A stretch of DNA of 21,539 nucleotides from a virus, in the IMG/VR virus record IMGVR_UViG_3300042691_011896, positions 1-21,539 of that record; one strand, written 5' to 3'. The position numbers were made by a program, and so were the translations under genes. Below the pieces are notes generated by a model, which saw only the letters and a program-made list of their open reading frames with translations, was not told the origin of the DNA and did not search any database. Positions 1 to 8,192 of the stretch are shown in pieces; position 1 is the first letter of the stretch; each line of letters starts with the position of its first letter.

Positions 1-776
1 ATTGGATACTTAACCATGACCATTTGATGTTTGATTCGTTTAATGCTACGGGGTTTGCATCAAAGCTGATAAGGCACATGAGAGAAGCGGATTTAGTTAC
101 CTGTACTCATTATAGATTAGCAGAAGCTGTGGCGGTACATAATCCTAATGTTTTGGTAGTACCTAATTCGATACCTTATGGTCAAGGGCAGTTTAATGGT
201 GAGCGTGTGGCTACGGATGCCATAAAGATATTCTGGGCGGGTGGCATTACGCATGATCAGGATTTAAAGATACTGGAAGCGCCTATGAAAAGAGTCGAAG
301 GTAATGTACAGATGGTTTTAGGTGGCTATGCCGATTCAAATGAAACGGAAAGGTATTATTGGGGGCGCATGGCTAACTACTTCACAGCGGATAAGCGGTT
401 ACCATATACTTTGCTGCGTGGCAAAGAGGTCTTTGAATATTATGAGCTTTTTAAATATGCCGATATTATGCTTATCCCTTTGGTTAAGAACAACTTTAAT
501 AAGTACAAGTCTAATATCAAAATATTAGAGGCGGCCGGTAAGGCGCTGCCGGTGGTGGTCAGCGCGGTGCATCCATATTTAGACTTCCCAGAGGATGTGG
601 TTAATTATGTGCATGATAGGTCGGATTGGCTGAAGCATATTAATAGACTTGTAAATGATAAGGGTTTACGGGATGAGCAGGGCGCAAAACTGCATGAATA
701 TTGTCATAAATATTACAATTTCAAAGAGATAAATGAAAAGCGCCGTAATGCTTTTCAGGCATTGATTACAAAGTAA
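1..776 (+). CDS. Glycosyltransferase, GT4-like, 5' truncated by window edge
   Basis: The frame is open to the window edge: the codons before the first ATG at 27 read W-I-L-N-H-D-H-L, so the gene starts upstream. What is seen is the C-terminal two thirds or so of a GT-B style glycosyltransferase. VPNSIP is followed by a FWAGGITHDQDL segment, which resembles the start of the C-terminal Rossmann domain of GT4 enzymes. Further on comes KYADIMLIPL, then KILEAAGKALPVV, the usual place of the E-x7-E-like nucleotide-sugar binding region. It would transfer a sugar from an activated donor to an unknown acceptor. In a phage this is often a virion protein, DNA or host surface glycan. It lies 30 bp before the capsid genes and probably shares their transcript. 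The family call is fairly firm; the substrate is unknown. Confidence 0.8.
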   Translation, partial: WILNHDHLMFDSFNATGFASKLIRHMREADLVTCTHYRLAEAVAVHNPNVLVVPNSIPYGQGQFNGERVATDAIKIFWAGGITHDQDLKILEAPMKRVEGNVQMVLGGYADSNETERYYWGRMANYFTADKRLPYTLLRGKEVFEYYELFKYADIMLIPLVKNNFNKYKSNIKILEAAGKALPVVVSAVHPYLDFPEDVVNYVHDRSDWLKHINRLVNDKGLRDEQGAKLHEYCHKYYNFKEINEKRRNAFQALITK

Positions 777-806
777 AATGGGGAAAAATTTTAAACATAA
801 GTATAT

Positions 807-1394
807 ATGATTATGAAAAGTCCGATCGAATTATTACAAGAAGTTAAAAAGCTGGTGTTTCAGGAAGAAACAATTGCAGCTCCATCATATTCTTTGGAAG
901 ATGGCACTAAAATCATGATCGATAAGTTAGAGGTTGGCGGTATCGTTACATTGGAAGATGGTACACCTGCTCCGGCTGGTGAGCATACTTTGGCCGATGG
1001 AACTAAAGTAGTTTTAGCTGAAGGTGGTGTTATCGCTGAAATCATGCCCAAAGCAGTAGAAGAGGAAAAAGTAGAGATCGAGATTGAAGGTGCTGAAGAT
1101 TTAAAGAAAAAAGAAGAGGAAGAGATGAAAAAGAAGATAGCTGAAATGGAGGGTAAATTTTCTGCTTATGAATCTAACTTTTCAGCTCTTAAAACTGATT
1201 ATGATGGATTGAAAGCTGCATTTGCTAAACAAAGCGAAGCCATGCAGGGACTGATTAATCTGGTAGATACTTTGGTAAATGTGCCTTCACAAGCTCCAGC
1301 CGAAGTACCTAACAACTTTACAAAACATTCAGCTTCTACAAAGGAAGATAAAATTCGTTCGTATTCTCAATTCGTTTCACAATTTAAAAAATAA
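807..1394 (+). CDS. Scaffold-like or capsid-assembly protein, coiled coil
   Basis: A 195-residue acidic and lysine-rich protein encoded 6 bp before the major capsid gene, the usual place for a scaffold or capsid-assembly protein. Residues 25-80 hold repeated DG turns (SLEDGTKI, TLEDGTPAPAG, TLADGTKVVLAEGG), suggesting a small beta-rich repeat domain. Residues 85-155 are Glu/Lys rich with heptad-like spacing and should form a coiled coil. The C-terminus is basic (SQFKK), which in scaffolds can bind the capsid shell. No protease motif was seen. The role is inferred from position and composition rather than from a recognised domain. A minor structural or decoration protein is the alternative. 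ATG at 807 is used; ATG 813 is also possible. Confidence 0.6.
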   Translation: MIMKSPIELLQEVKKLVFQEETIAAPSYSLEDGTKIMIDKLEVGGIVTLEDGTPAPAGEHTLADGTKVVLAEGGVIAEIMPKAVEEEKVEIEIEGAEDLKKKEEEEMKKKIAEMEGKFSAYESNFSALKTDYDGLKAAFAKQSEAMQGLINLVDTLVNVPSQAPAEVPNNFTKHSASTKEDKIRSYSQFVSQFKK

Positions 1395-1400
1395 AATCAG

Positions 1401-2378
1401 ATGGCATTTTTAGTAACTGGCCTCACGGCTTACACAGAACAAAACGAGCAGCAGCTCGTAACTGCTTCGCTGTTTGAGGCTCGTACTCAACAGCTCATCC
1501 TTTCCGAAGGTAATGTTATGACAGGGGTTAAATCCTCTCAGACCGTTAACCGTATGGATACCGATGTATTTTTCCAAGACGATAGCTCTTGCGGATTTGC
1601 CGCATCAGGTACAACTGAATTTACTCAGCGTACTTTGACTGTCGGTAAAGTTAAAACACAAGAGATTCTTTGTCCTAAAGATTTGGAAGCTTACTATCTT
1701 CAGAAAGCTCTCCCTGCCGGATCTAACTACGATAGCATGATTTTCGCTCAAGAATATACTGCCCGCAAAGCTGGTAAGATTGCTGAAGCGTTAGAGGTTG
1801 CCATCTGGACTGCAACAGGTAGCGGATATGGCGGTACTAACGGACTTTTAAATAAGTTCAAAGGTATCAAACAACTGGTATCTGATGCCGGTGGTAGCGT
1901 TGTAAATGCTAACGTAACTGGTTTTTATGGTGCCGGTGCTCCTATCACAGGTATCGATTCAACTACAAAGGCAAAAGGTGCAATCCTTGCTGTTATCAAA
2001 GCTCTGCCTGCACGTATCAAAGGCAAAACTGATGTTCGCATCTTCTGCGGATGGGATGTTTACGATCTGCTGATTCAGGCGTATGTTGATGCTAATTTAT
2101 ATCACTACAATCCCGGAAGTGTAAACACTCCTCCTGCCGCTGAATTCAAAGTTCCAGGTACTAACTACAGCGTAATCCCTGTACATGGTTTGACTGACAC
2201 TAACGATGTATATGCTTTCAGAATGTCAAATATCTTCTTAGGTGTTGACCTTCAAGGGGAAGAAGATAACTTTGAAATGTGGTATTCTCAGGATGACAGA
2301 AACGTTAAGTTTAGCGCATCATTCAAAATAGGGATTCAGTTTGCCTTCCCTGATGAGATTGTCAAGTTCGAAGCGTAA
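1401..2378 (+). CDS. Major capsid protein, probably HK97 fold
   Basis: A 325-residue protein with the look of a phage major head protein. Its N-terminal part is helical and Gln/Glu rich, the middle reads RTLTVGKVKTQEILCPKD, and later a segment (IRIFCGWDVYDLL region) is like the part of capsid proteins that precedes the P-domain beta strands. The C-terminus, SFKIGIQFAFPDEIVKF, is typical of capsid proteins of Bacteroidetes phages as I remember them. It follows the scaffold-like gene by 6 bp and is followed at once by a strong intrinsic terminator, fitting a gene that must be made in large excess. The codons are noticeably richer in C-ending forms than in neighbouring genes, consistent with high expression. 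There is no transmembrane segment. Fold assignment is inference; the capsid role is quite likely. Confidence 0.85.
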   Translation: MAFLVTGLTAYTEQNEQQLVTASLFEARTQQLILSEGNVMTGVKSSQTVNRMDTDVFFQDDSSCGFAASGTTEFTQRTLTVGKVKTQEILCPKDLEAYYLQKALPAGSNYDSMIFAQEYTARKAGKIAEALEVAIWTATGSGYGGTNGLLNKFKGIKQLVSDAGGSVVNANVTGFYGAGAPITGIDSTTKAKGAILAVIKALPARIKGKTDVRIFCGWDVYDLLIQAYVDANLYHYNPGSVNTPPAAEFKVPGTNYSVIPVHGLTDTNDVYAFRMSNIFLGVDLQGEEDNFEMWYSQDDRNVKFSASFKIGIQFAFPDEIVKFEA

Positions 2379-2393
2379 TTAATTAATAACATA

Positions 2394-2418
2394 GGGCGGT
2401 CAATAGCCGCCCTTTTTT
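2394..2418 (+). terminator. Intrinsic terminator after capsid gene
   Basis: GGGCGG (2394-2399) pairs perfectly with CCGCCC (2407-2412) across a 7-nt loop, followed directly by six T (2413-2418). It lies 15 bp after the capsid stop codon. It probably ends a short abundant capsid transcript, with partial read-through to the genes after it. Confidence 0.9.
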
Positions 2419-2431
2419 AAAACATAATATC

Positions 2432-2950
2432 ATGCCCTGCGCATTAACACAAAATTATAGTTTAGTTTGTAAAGATTCAGCCGGTGGTATAACCGAAGTC
2501 TACTTTATTGAGTTAGCCAATGTAAGCGGAATTGTTTCTGCATCCGGTGTTGTTACCGGACTTACTAAGGCAAGCGGAAAGCATTTCTGGAAGTATGAAT
2601 TGCCAAAAGAGACCGGATCTTTCACTCACAATCCAACAGTATCAACTGAGAATGGCACTTTGTTTTTTGAACAAAATCTTACCATCGTAGTTAACAAGCT
2701 TTCAGCATCCATCAATACTGAACTGAAATTATTGGCTCAAAACATTCTGGTTGCAGTTGTTAAGGATAACAATAACAAGTATTGGATGCTTGGTAAAGAA
2801 AGAGGACTGGATATGTCAGGAAGTACAAGCGGAAGCGGAACTGCATTTGGAGATCGTTCAGGTTATAGCTTAGTGTTTGTAGGCAAAGAGCCTGACCAAC
2901 TTTACGAAGTGAATAGCACTGTGGCCAATGCTTTACAGACTGCCGGTTAA
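2432..2950 (+). CDS. Probable virion structural protein (tail-tube-like or capsid-associated)
   Basis: A 172-residue protein starting MPCALTQNYSLVCKDSAGG. This opening, a short Cys-containing strand followed by a K-D-S-x-G-G turn, is one I associate with a common structural protein of Bacteroidetes phages. The rest alternates beta-like segments and Ser/Gly-rich turns (residues 128-140 are SGSTSGSGT-like), with no membrane segment or catalytic motif. It sits alone between two intrinsic terminators, one after the capsid gene and one after itself. That suggests its own transcript level, as for an abundant virion protein. Tail tube is a guess from size and beta content; head decoration is equally possible. 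No tape-measure gene is found nearby, which argues against a long tail. Confidence 0.55.
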   Translation: MPCALTQNYSLVCKDSAGGITEVYFIELANVSGIVSASGVVTGLTKASGKHFWKYELPKETGSFTHNPTVSTENGTLFFEQNLTIVVNKLSASINTELKLLAQNILVAVVKDNNNKYWMLGKERGLDMSGSTSGSGTAFGDRSGYSLVFVGKEPDQLYEVNSTVANALQTAG

Positions 2951-2972
2951 GAATAGATGATTAATGGTTAAG

Positions 2973-3000
2973 CGCCTGCCTTAAATAGGCGGGCGTTTTT
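2973..3000 (+). terminator. Intrinsic terminator after 172-residue structural gene
   Basis: CGCCTGCC (2973-2980) pairs with GGCGGGCG (2988-2995), with one T-G wobble, across a 7-nt loop, then five T (2996-3000). It starts 22 bp after the stop codon. It is the second strong terminator within 600 bp. Confidence 0.85.
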
Positions 3001-3022
3001 GTTTAAAGGTATTTATAAAAGA

Positions 3023-3409
3023 ATGATAAAGTTCACAAAAGGAAATACTGATACGATTTATTTAACGCTAAAAGAAAAGCAGACTATTTTAGATGCTAAT
3101 TATCTTTGCGTTTTTCAATCGCGGTCTACTAACGAAAAGGTAAAGTTTGTGCTTGTGAATTCCGCAGACCAAAGCCTTTACAAAGATAGGTATAATGAGT
3201 TTGATGTAGTAGTCAATACATACTTTGCAACAAAGGAAGAGGGATGGTTTACTTATACGATATATGAGCAGGCAAGCCCTTCTAATTTGAATGAGGCAAA
3301 CGCTGGTGCTATCATTGAAACGGGTTTAATGTTTTTATCCGATGGTCAGGATGTAACGACAACGAAATACGATAATCCAACAACATTTAAAGTATATGAT
3401 GCGACATAG
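3023..3409 (+). CDS. Conserved phage protein of unknown function, virion-associated by context
   Basis: About 128 residues from ATG 3023 (MIKFTKGNTDTIYLTLKEK). An upstream TTG at 2999 would add eight codons but lies inside the T-run of the terminator, so ATG 3023 is preferred. The protein is beta-rich: a first strand pair around TIYLTL, an aromatic middle (EEGWFTYTIYEQASPSNL) and a final segment like ETGLMFL. I recognise this layout from Bacteroidetes phage genomes, where it is usually annotated as hypothetical, and know no function. Its last 14 bp overlap the start of the portal gene, so the two are translationally coupled. A minor head or portal-associated protein is the likeliest role. Confidence 0.6.
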   Translation: MIKFTKGNTDTIYLTLKEKQTILDANYLCVFQSRSTNEKVKFVLVNSADQSLYKDRYNEFDVVVNTYFATKEEGWFTYTIYEQASPSNLNEANAGAIIETGLMFLSDGQDVTTTKYDNPTTFKVYDAT

Positions 3410-5414
3410 TGTTTCTTTTATAAAGTTTGCCGATGTGAAAGTTCCCGTAATGAAGGAGCTACCTAATAAGGGATGGGTGTTATTTGGGGAGGATAATAAG
3501 TTCCCGAATATGCTTTTGACGATGTTCAATAAAAGCAGCAAACATAATGGCATTGTGTTGGGTAAGGTTAATTACATAACCGGCAAAGGTTTTGATCATA
3601 TAGTACAGGCAAACCCTTATGAAAACTGCAATGAAATACTTAAAAAAGTATGTTTGGATATTGAAGTGTTTGGCGGGTGTTATTTAGAGATTCAATACAA
3701 TGCGGCGGGCACGATCGGAGCATTTTATCATGTGCCTTATCATAAAGTAAGATCGAGCAAAGACAATACGCAGTTTTATGTAAAGGATTGGGATAGCTAC
3801 AAAAAAAATGACGAGCCGAAGGTGTTCGCAGCTTATAATCCTAAATTGGATGTTCAGTTACTACGCAATCAGACTCAGATACTTTATTATAAAGAATATA
3901 GACCGGGCGTAGAGACTTATTCTTATCCGGGTTATATGGGTGCGCTTAATGCCATTCAGACCGATATAGAGATCAGTAAGTACCATTTAAGTACAATAAC
4001 GAATGGTATGTTTGCTTCAAAGATGATTAGTTTCTTTGAGGGTATCCCTACGGAAGAGGAGAAGCGCGAGATTGAGAAGGGTTTCAAAAGTAAGTTTACG
4101 GGGAGTGAGAATGCTGGTAATATTGTTTTGAACTTTGGTAAAGATCCTGCAAAGCGGCCACAGTTAGACGACCTTAGCAGTACGGAATTAGATAAGCATT
4201 TTGATATACTATCTAAAAGCGTTCAGCAAGAGATATTCTGCGGTCATCAGGTAGTTAGTCCGATGTTGTTTGGTATTCGCGTAGAAGGGCAATTAGGTGG
4301 CCGTAGTGAGATTCGTGATGCTTATGAGATCATGAAGTCAACTTATGTAAATGACAAGCAGCAGGCGCTTGAATTGCTATTTAAAGAGATCACAGGTCAG
4401 GAGCATAAGATAATACCCGTTGAGCCGATTGGTGTGGAATTTAGCGAGCAAACATTACTGCAGATCGCTCCTAAAAAATGGCTATTGGAAAAGATCGGAA
4501 TTGATGCGAGCTTATATCCTGAGATTGCACAGCCGGAAGGGGTTGCACCACAATCGCAGCCGATGACCGTTAATGAGAATTTAAAGAACTTGAGCGGCCG
4601 CCAATGGCAGAGCTTAACACGTATCATCAGGAAGTTTGAGAAGGGGGAGATCAGTCAGGAGCAAGCTAAATTGTTATTAAAGAGCAGTTTGGGATTGAAT
4701 GATGACGAAGTGAATACAATGCTTGCAATAGATAATGGCATGGAGTTCAGCAGTCATGAGAAGGATGAATTATTGCTTGCTGAATTTTCAAAATGTGGTG
4801 AGCCTAAGAATGACTATCTGATTGTAAAAAAAAATAAATTTTTGTTCATAGAGAATGAATTTAAATTTTTAAGTCAGGTTGAATTGGATATAATGGATTT
4901 GATACGTAAAGATAAGCGCATCACTCCATCGGTTATTAGTGATGTTTTGGGATTAGAATTACCTTCCGTTAATCAAATATTGAGTAATCTCGAAAGGATT
5001 GGCAAAATCAAAAGTAAGGTGAAAGCTGTTGGCCCTGATCAGGTAGTTGAAAGGGTACTGACGGAATCCATTGCAAGCCAAATTATTAAAGACCAAAAAG
5101 AGAAGATTGCTGAAGTCAAAGAAGTGGCACCGGGAACAAGTCCCGAAATACCAAAGCTTGAGCCGGAGACTTTAAACTTTAAGATTCTATATTCTTATGA
5201 AGGTCCGCAGGATAACAGAAACAGGCCATTTTGCGCACGTCTTATGCAGATGGATAAGTTATGGTCACGTGCTGAGATTGAAAGCATGAGCCGGAGATTA
5301 GGTTATAGCGTATTTGATCGGGGTGGTGGATGGTGGACACAACCTGATGGAAGTCGTTCAAAATCATGCCGTCATAACTGGGTATCTAACGTAGTAATGA
5401 AAAAAGAAAAATAA
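3396..5414 (+). CDS. Portal protein fused to winged-helix segment and Mu F-like C-terminal domain
   Basis: A 672-residue protein, longer than usual portals (about 400-550). Residues 1-345 are the portal part: VLFGEDNKFPN near 30-38, KVNYITGKGF at 57-66, the YPGYMGALNAIQTD segment at 177-190 and the FCGHQVVSPMLFG region at 281-293, like the crown and clip of phage portals. It would form the ring at the packaging vertex and take part in DNA translocation. Residues 395-445 are helical. Residues 490-545 look like a winged helix (LDIMDLIRKDKRIT, then SVNQILSNLERIGKI). Residues 600-662 hold RPFC and CRHNW, the Cys/His signature of the Mu gpF/SPP1 gp7 minor head proteins. The fusion may thus unite portal and minor head function in one chain. 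Start codons 3396 and 3399 are adjacent. Confidence 0.85.
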   Translation: MMRHSVSFIKFADVKVPVMKELPNKGWVLFGEDNKFPNMLLTMFNKSSKHNGIVLGKVNYITGKGFDHIVQANPYENCNEILKKVCLDIEVFGGCYLEIQYNAAGTIGAFYHVPYHKVRSSKDNTQFYVKDWDSYKKNDEPKVFAAYNPKLDVQLLRNQTQILYYKEYRPGVETYSYPGYMGALNAIQTDIEISKYHLSTITNGMFASKMISFFEGIPTEEEKREIEKGFKSKFTGSENAGNIVLNFGKDPAKRPQLDDLSSTELDKHFDILSKSVQQEIFCGHQVVSPMLFGIRVEGQLGGRSEIRDAYEIMKSTYVNDKQQALELLFKEITGQEHKIIPVEPIGVEFSEQTLLQIAPKKWLLEKIGIDASLYPEIAQPEGVAPQSQPMTVNENLKNLSGRQWQSLTRIIRKFEKGEISQEQAKLLLKSSLGLNDDEVNTMLAIDNGMEFSSHEKDELLLAEFSKCGEPKNDYLIVKKNKFLFIENEFKFLSQVELDIMDLIRKDKRITPSVISDVLGLELPSVNQILSNLERIGKIKSKVKAVGPDQVVERVLTESIASQIIKDQKEKIAEVKEVAPGTSPEIPKLEPETLNFKILYSYEGPQDNRNRPFCARLMQMDKLWSRAEIESMSRRLGYSVFDRGGGWWTQPDGSRSKSCRHNWVSNVVMKKEK

Positions 5415-5998
5415 TGAGAGATATATTATTTGTCAGTCCTGAAAATATTTACGAGCGGTCAGCCGTACATAAGAATATTGATAGCAAAATGATTATACCT
5501 GAGATTAAGGCGGTGCAGGAAATGTATCTGCTTCCGGTGTTAGGGACTGCTTTATATGAAAGGCTGCAGGATGGCATTGATAACAATAATCTAAGTGCAG
5601 ATGAAATAACGCTGCTTAAAGACTATATCCGCGATCCGTTAATACATTATACCATTAGCGAACTGGCACCGGCATTAAGCTTCCAATTGTGGAATAAAGG
5701 CCTTACTCGAAAGACTACGGAGAATAGCGAAGCGGTGAGCAGTTCAGAGATTGATGATTTTACGGCCAAGTTTAAGAATCGTGCGGAATGGTATTTGGAA
5801 AGACTTATCAGGTATTTGATTCAGGAAGCGGGCGAGGGGAATAAGTTTCAGGAATATATCAATCCCGGAAGCCGTACGGATACTTTTGTACCAAAGCGCA
5901 CATCCTTTGAGATTGGTATTTATTTGGGGAATACTGACGTAAGCCGTAAGGAAGTGCCAAAGTGGTATAAATATGAGTTCTTATCCTGTTGCAGATGA
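5414..5998 (+). CDS. Head-tail connector-like protein (DUF6712-like)
   Basis: A 194-residue, mostly helical protein. Its start overlaps the portal stop by one base (TAATG), which indicates translational coupling. Residues 1-60 read as an N-terminal helix pair with IIPEIKAVQEMYLLPVLG. Residues 120-145 form an amphipathic helix (FKNRAEWYLERLIRYLIQ). This resembles the DUF6712-type proteins found right after portal genes in Bacteroidetes phages and thought to be head completion or connector proteins. No catalytic residues are visible. It ends with two Cys and an Arg. The function is inferred from position and general resemblance. Confidence 0.65.
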   Translation: MRDILFVSPENIYERSAVHKNIDSKMIIPEIKAVQEMYLLPVLGTALYERLQDGIDNNNLSADEITLLKDYIRDPLIHYTISELAPALSFQLWNKGLTRKTTENSEAVSSSEIDDFTAKFKNRAEWYLERLIRYLIQEAGEGNKFQEYINPGSRTDTFVPKRTSFEIGIYLGNTDVSRKEVPKWYKYEFLSCCR

Positions 5999-6138
5999 AT
6001 GGACAATATACTAACAAAATTCAAAAGCTTCTGAAAGCTTATTTAAAGAAACATGACGCTCAATCAAATAATAAAAAAGCTGATCGAGATAGCCACCGGC
6101 CACAAAATGGTAAGGACGGCAAAGCACGTAAAAGCTGA
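5995..6138 (+). CDS. Possible small basic ORF overlapping two genes
   Basis: A 47-codon ORF whose ATG overlaps the stop of the connector gene by four bases (ATGA) and whose end lies 86 bp inside the next gene in another frame. The product is strongly basic (about a dozen Lys plus several Arg and His) with a helical start, MNGQYTNKIQKLLKAYLKKH. It fills the only gap in this gene block. The four-base overlap is a typical coupled start, but the low-complexity basic tail could be a by-product of the next gene's A-rich codons. This may be chance. Confidence 0.25.
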   Translation: MNGQYTNKIQKLLKAYLKKHDAQSNNKKADRDSHRPQNGKDGKARKS

Positions 6139-6760
6139 AGATTTTATAGTCTTTGATTATAAGGACGTAGAATATCCTGCGGTGTGGTATACGTTAAATA
6201 CCTCATCCATCACAGGCAAAGAAAAAACATACCAAATATTGGTAACCATTGCGGATATACACCACGTTGAAAATATGGATGAATTAGAGATGCAATCCGA
6301 TTGTGAGCAGATTGCTCATGATTTGTTGGCGCAGGTAGGATGGGATTTGCAAGAATGGGTAATGGAGAGGTCATTTAACTTTGAATATTTCAGGCAAGGT
6401 CAGGAAGATGTATTGGCTGGGGTTACTTTTGAGCTTTCTTTAAAATTGCCGATTATTTACAATGCTTGTCAGGTGCCGTCTGATTATGAGCTTCCTAATG
6501 GCAATTTCGTATATATTAATACCAACAGATTTATGACAGTTGCAGATTTCATAGTAAGTATCGGCCAACCGATGGAGGAAGGCGATACTGATTATCAAAA
6601 TAATCAGCTAACTATCCCTCCTTTTGTGTTTATCGATGGGATATTACAAACGTATGTAGTTCGTAACGATAGGAGGTATATCACGCATAATGCGACAACA
6701 AAAACAATAACAATAAATGGCGGTGTCAATGAAGGCGAAAATATTAGGATTCTTTTGTAG
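6053..6760 (+). CDS. Neck or tail-completion-like virion protein
   Basis: A 235-residue protein. Residues 1-135 have the pattern of small tail-terminator or neck proteins: a basic N-terminal helix, then YKDVEYPAVWYTL, a central strand (KTYQILVTIADIHHVEN) and a helix with acidic start (DELEMQSDCEQIAHDLLAQ). The YP-x-x-W motif is common in such proteins of Bacteroidetes phages. Residues 150-235 form a separate beta-rich domain (QLTIPPFVFIDGILQTYVV, then TKTITINGG), like small carbohydrate- or fibre-attachment modules. It could link the neck to the fibre gene that follows, whose start overlaps its 3' end. The assignment is inferred from pattern and position. Confidence 0.5.
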   Translation: MTLNQIIKKLIEIATGHKMVRTAKHVKAEDFIVFDYKDVEYPAVWYTLNTSSITGKEKTYQILVTIADIHHVENMDELEMQSDCEQIAHDLLAQVGWDLQEWVMERSFNFEYFRQGQEDVLAGVTFELSLKLPIIYNACQVPSDYELPNGNFVYINTNRFMTVADFIVSIGQPMEEGDTDYQNNQLTIPPFVFIDGILQTYVVRNDRRYITHNATTKTITINGGVNEGENIRILL

Positions 6761-8192
6761 TTTACTGATTATCAATTTTGCCTATGGGCAGACTATTGAT
6801 GGCAAACTATACACTCAATTCAATAACTTTTATAAGTGGAGGGGAGGTGCTTTTGATAGTACTTTATTATTGCCTAATGTTATTGGTACCGGCGGATTGA
6901 GGCCCGGTGCTATTAGATATGCGGCGGCTGATAGTTCTGTTTATTCGTGGTCAGGTACGCAATGGATAAAGGTTAATGGCGGATCAATACCTACCTTGCA
7001 ACAAGTTACAACGGCGGGGAGTACTACAACAAATGCAATTACAACAGGTAATCTTACAATAAATGAATTAGGCGGTGGAGATCCTTTAATAGCGGCCACA
7101 TATGATTTAAATGATGGAACTGCAAGAATTGTGGCTGAAAGAACATCCGATAATGTTTTTTCGGAATTAATTTTTACAAATAATGACAATATATCAAGTG
7201 CAATTAATTTGCCAGATTCATCGGGTACATTAACGCAAAGAGTTACTATAAATGGCGCAACCTACAATACGGCCGCAAATGGTGTTGTCGATTTAGGAAA
7301 TACAGATACTGCTACTGTTGTGAAAGCCTATGTGACCAATGCCGAAGCTGTTACGATTACTAAAGGGCAGGTCGTTTATATCTTTGGCGCAAGTGGTGAC
7401 AGGGCATCGGTTAAGTTGGCAAAGAATACAAGCGATACATTTAGCAGCAAAACTTTGGGTATAGTTAGAGCAGACATAGCAGCCGGTGCAGCGGGATGGG
7501 TTACTACACAAGGTCAAGTTAGTGGTATTAATTTAGGTGCTTATACGGCGGGGGATATTTTATGGCTGGATAGCGTGCCGGGTGGCTTCACAAAGACTAA
7601 GCCTGTTGCACCCTTACATGGGGTGTTTGTGGGAGTGGTAGAGCGAGCGAATGTAGGAAACGGGCTCATATATGTTAAGCCGCAAAACGGACAAGAATTA
7701 GGGGAGCTACATGACACGAAAATAACTAATCCTAAAACAGGAGATGCGATTACTTATACTGCTTCGTCTGATATTTGGGAGAATAGGCAGGTGGTGTTAA
7801 AGCAAGACACAATACCCCTTGCCGTTTTTAACGTAGGCAGCGCAGCGGCAGGGGATACGGCTGCATTCAGCACCTCCACTTTGGCGGGTAGCTTTTATCT
7901 CGATGGAACGGATACGATGTTTGTAACATCCTATCGTGTGGCTTTGCAGGGTACATCTGCAAGTATCACACCTGACGTATGGTTTAACGATAGTTTAAAC
8001 GTAACGGCAGGCGGCACTAAATTAGTTAATTCACCTTCTGCAATTACAAACCTTACAACAGGGACAAGTGTAACACCTGACACGAATAAAATACCGCCCG
8101 GTAACTTTGTATTTGTTCGCTTTTCAGCGGTTACAACAAAGCCGACATACTTTACCCTTACTTTATTTGGTTACAGAATAAGAAAGCAATGA
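6729..8192 (+). CDS. Tail fibre or appendage protein with Sec signal peptide
   Basis: About 487 residues from ATG 6729; ATG 6717 would add four. The start overlaps the previous gene by 32 bp. The N-terminus is a textbook signal peptide: MKAK, a hydrophobic core (ILGFFCSLLIINFAYG), then a likely cleavage before Q. A 5' region of Thr/Asn/Gly repeats follows. From about residue 195 to 350 comes a domain I know from many phage fibres: VTITKGQVVYIFGASGDRAS, a later SSKTLGIV, and VFVGVVERANVGNGLIYVKPQNG. The C-terminal 130 residues are beta-rich and Thr-rich. It probably forms a trimeric appendage that binds the host surface. A signal peptide on a virion protein is odd. The fibre-type domain is confident; the exact position in the virion is not. 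Confidence 0.75.
   Translation: MKAKILGFFCSLLIINFAYGQTIDGKLYTQFNNFYKWRGGAFDSTLLLPNVIGTGGLRPGAIRYAAADSSVYSWSGTQWIKVNGGSIPTLQQVTTAGSTTTNAITTGNLTINELGGGDPLIAATYDLNDGTARIVAERTSDNVFSELIFTNNDNISSAINLPDSSGTLTQRVTINGATYNTAANGVVDLGNTDTATVVKAYVTNAEAVTITKGQVVYIFGASGDRASVKLAKNTSDTFSSKTLGIVRADIAAGAAGWVTTQGQVSGINLGAYTAGDILWLDSVPGGFTKTKPVAPLHGVFVGVVERANVGNGLIYVKPQNGQELGELHDTKITNPKTGDAITYTASSDIWENRQVVLKQDTIPLAVFNVGSAAAGDTAAFSTSTLAGSFYLDGTDTMFVTSYRVALQGTSASITPDVWFNDSLNVTAGGTKLVNSPSAITNLTTGTSVTPDTNKIPPGNFVFVRFSAVTTKPTYFTLTLFGYRIRKQ

Noticed and set aside
4827-4841. Run of nine A in the portal gene as a frameshift site
   Set aside because: The reading frame continues normally and no useful alternate frame follows.
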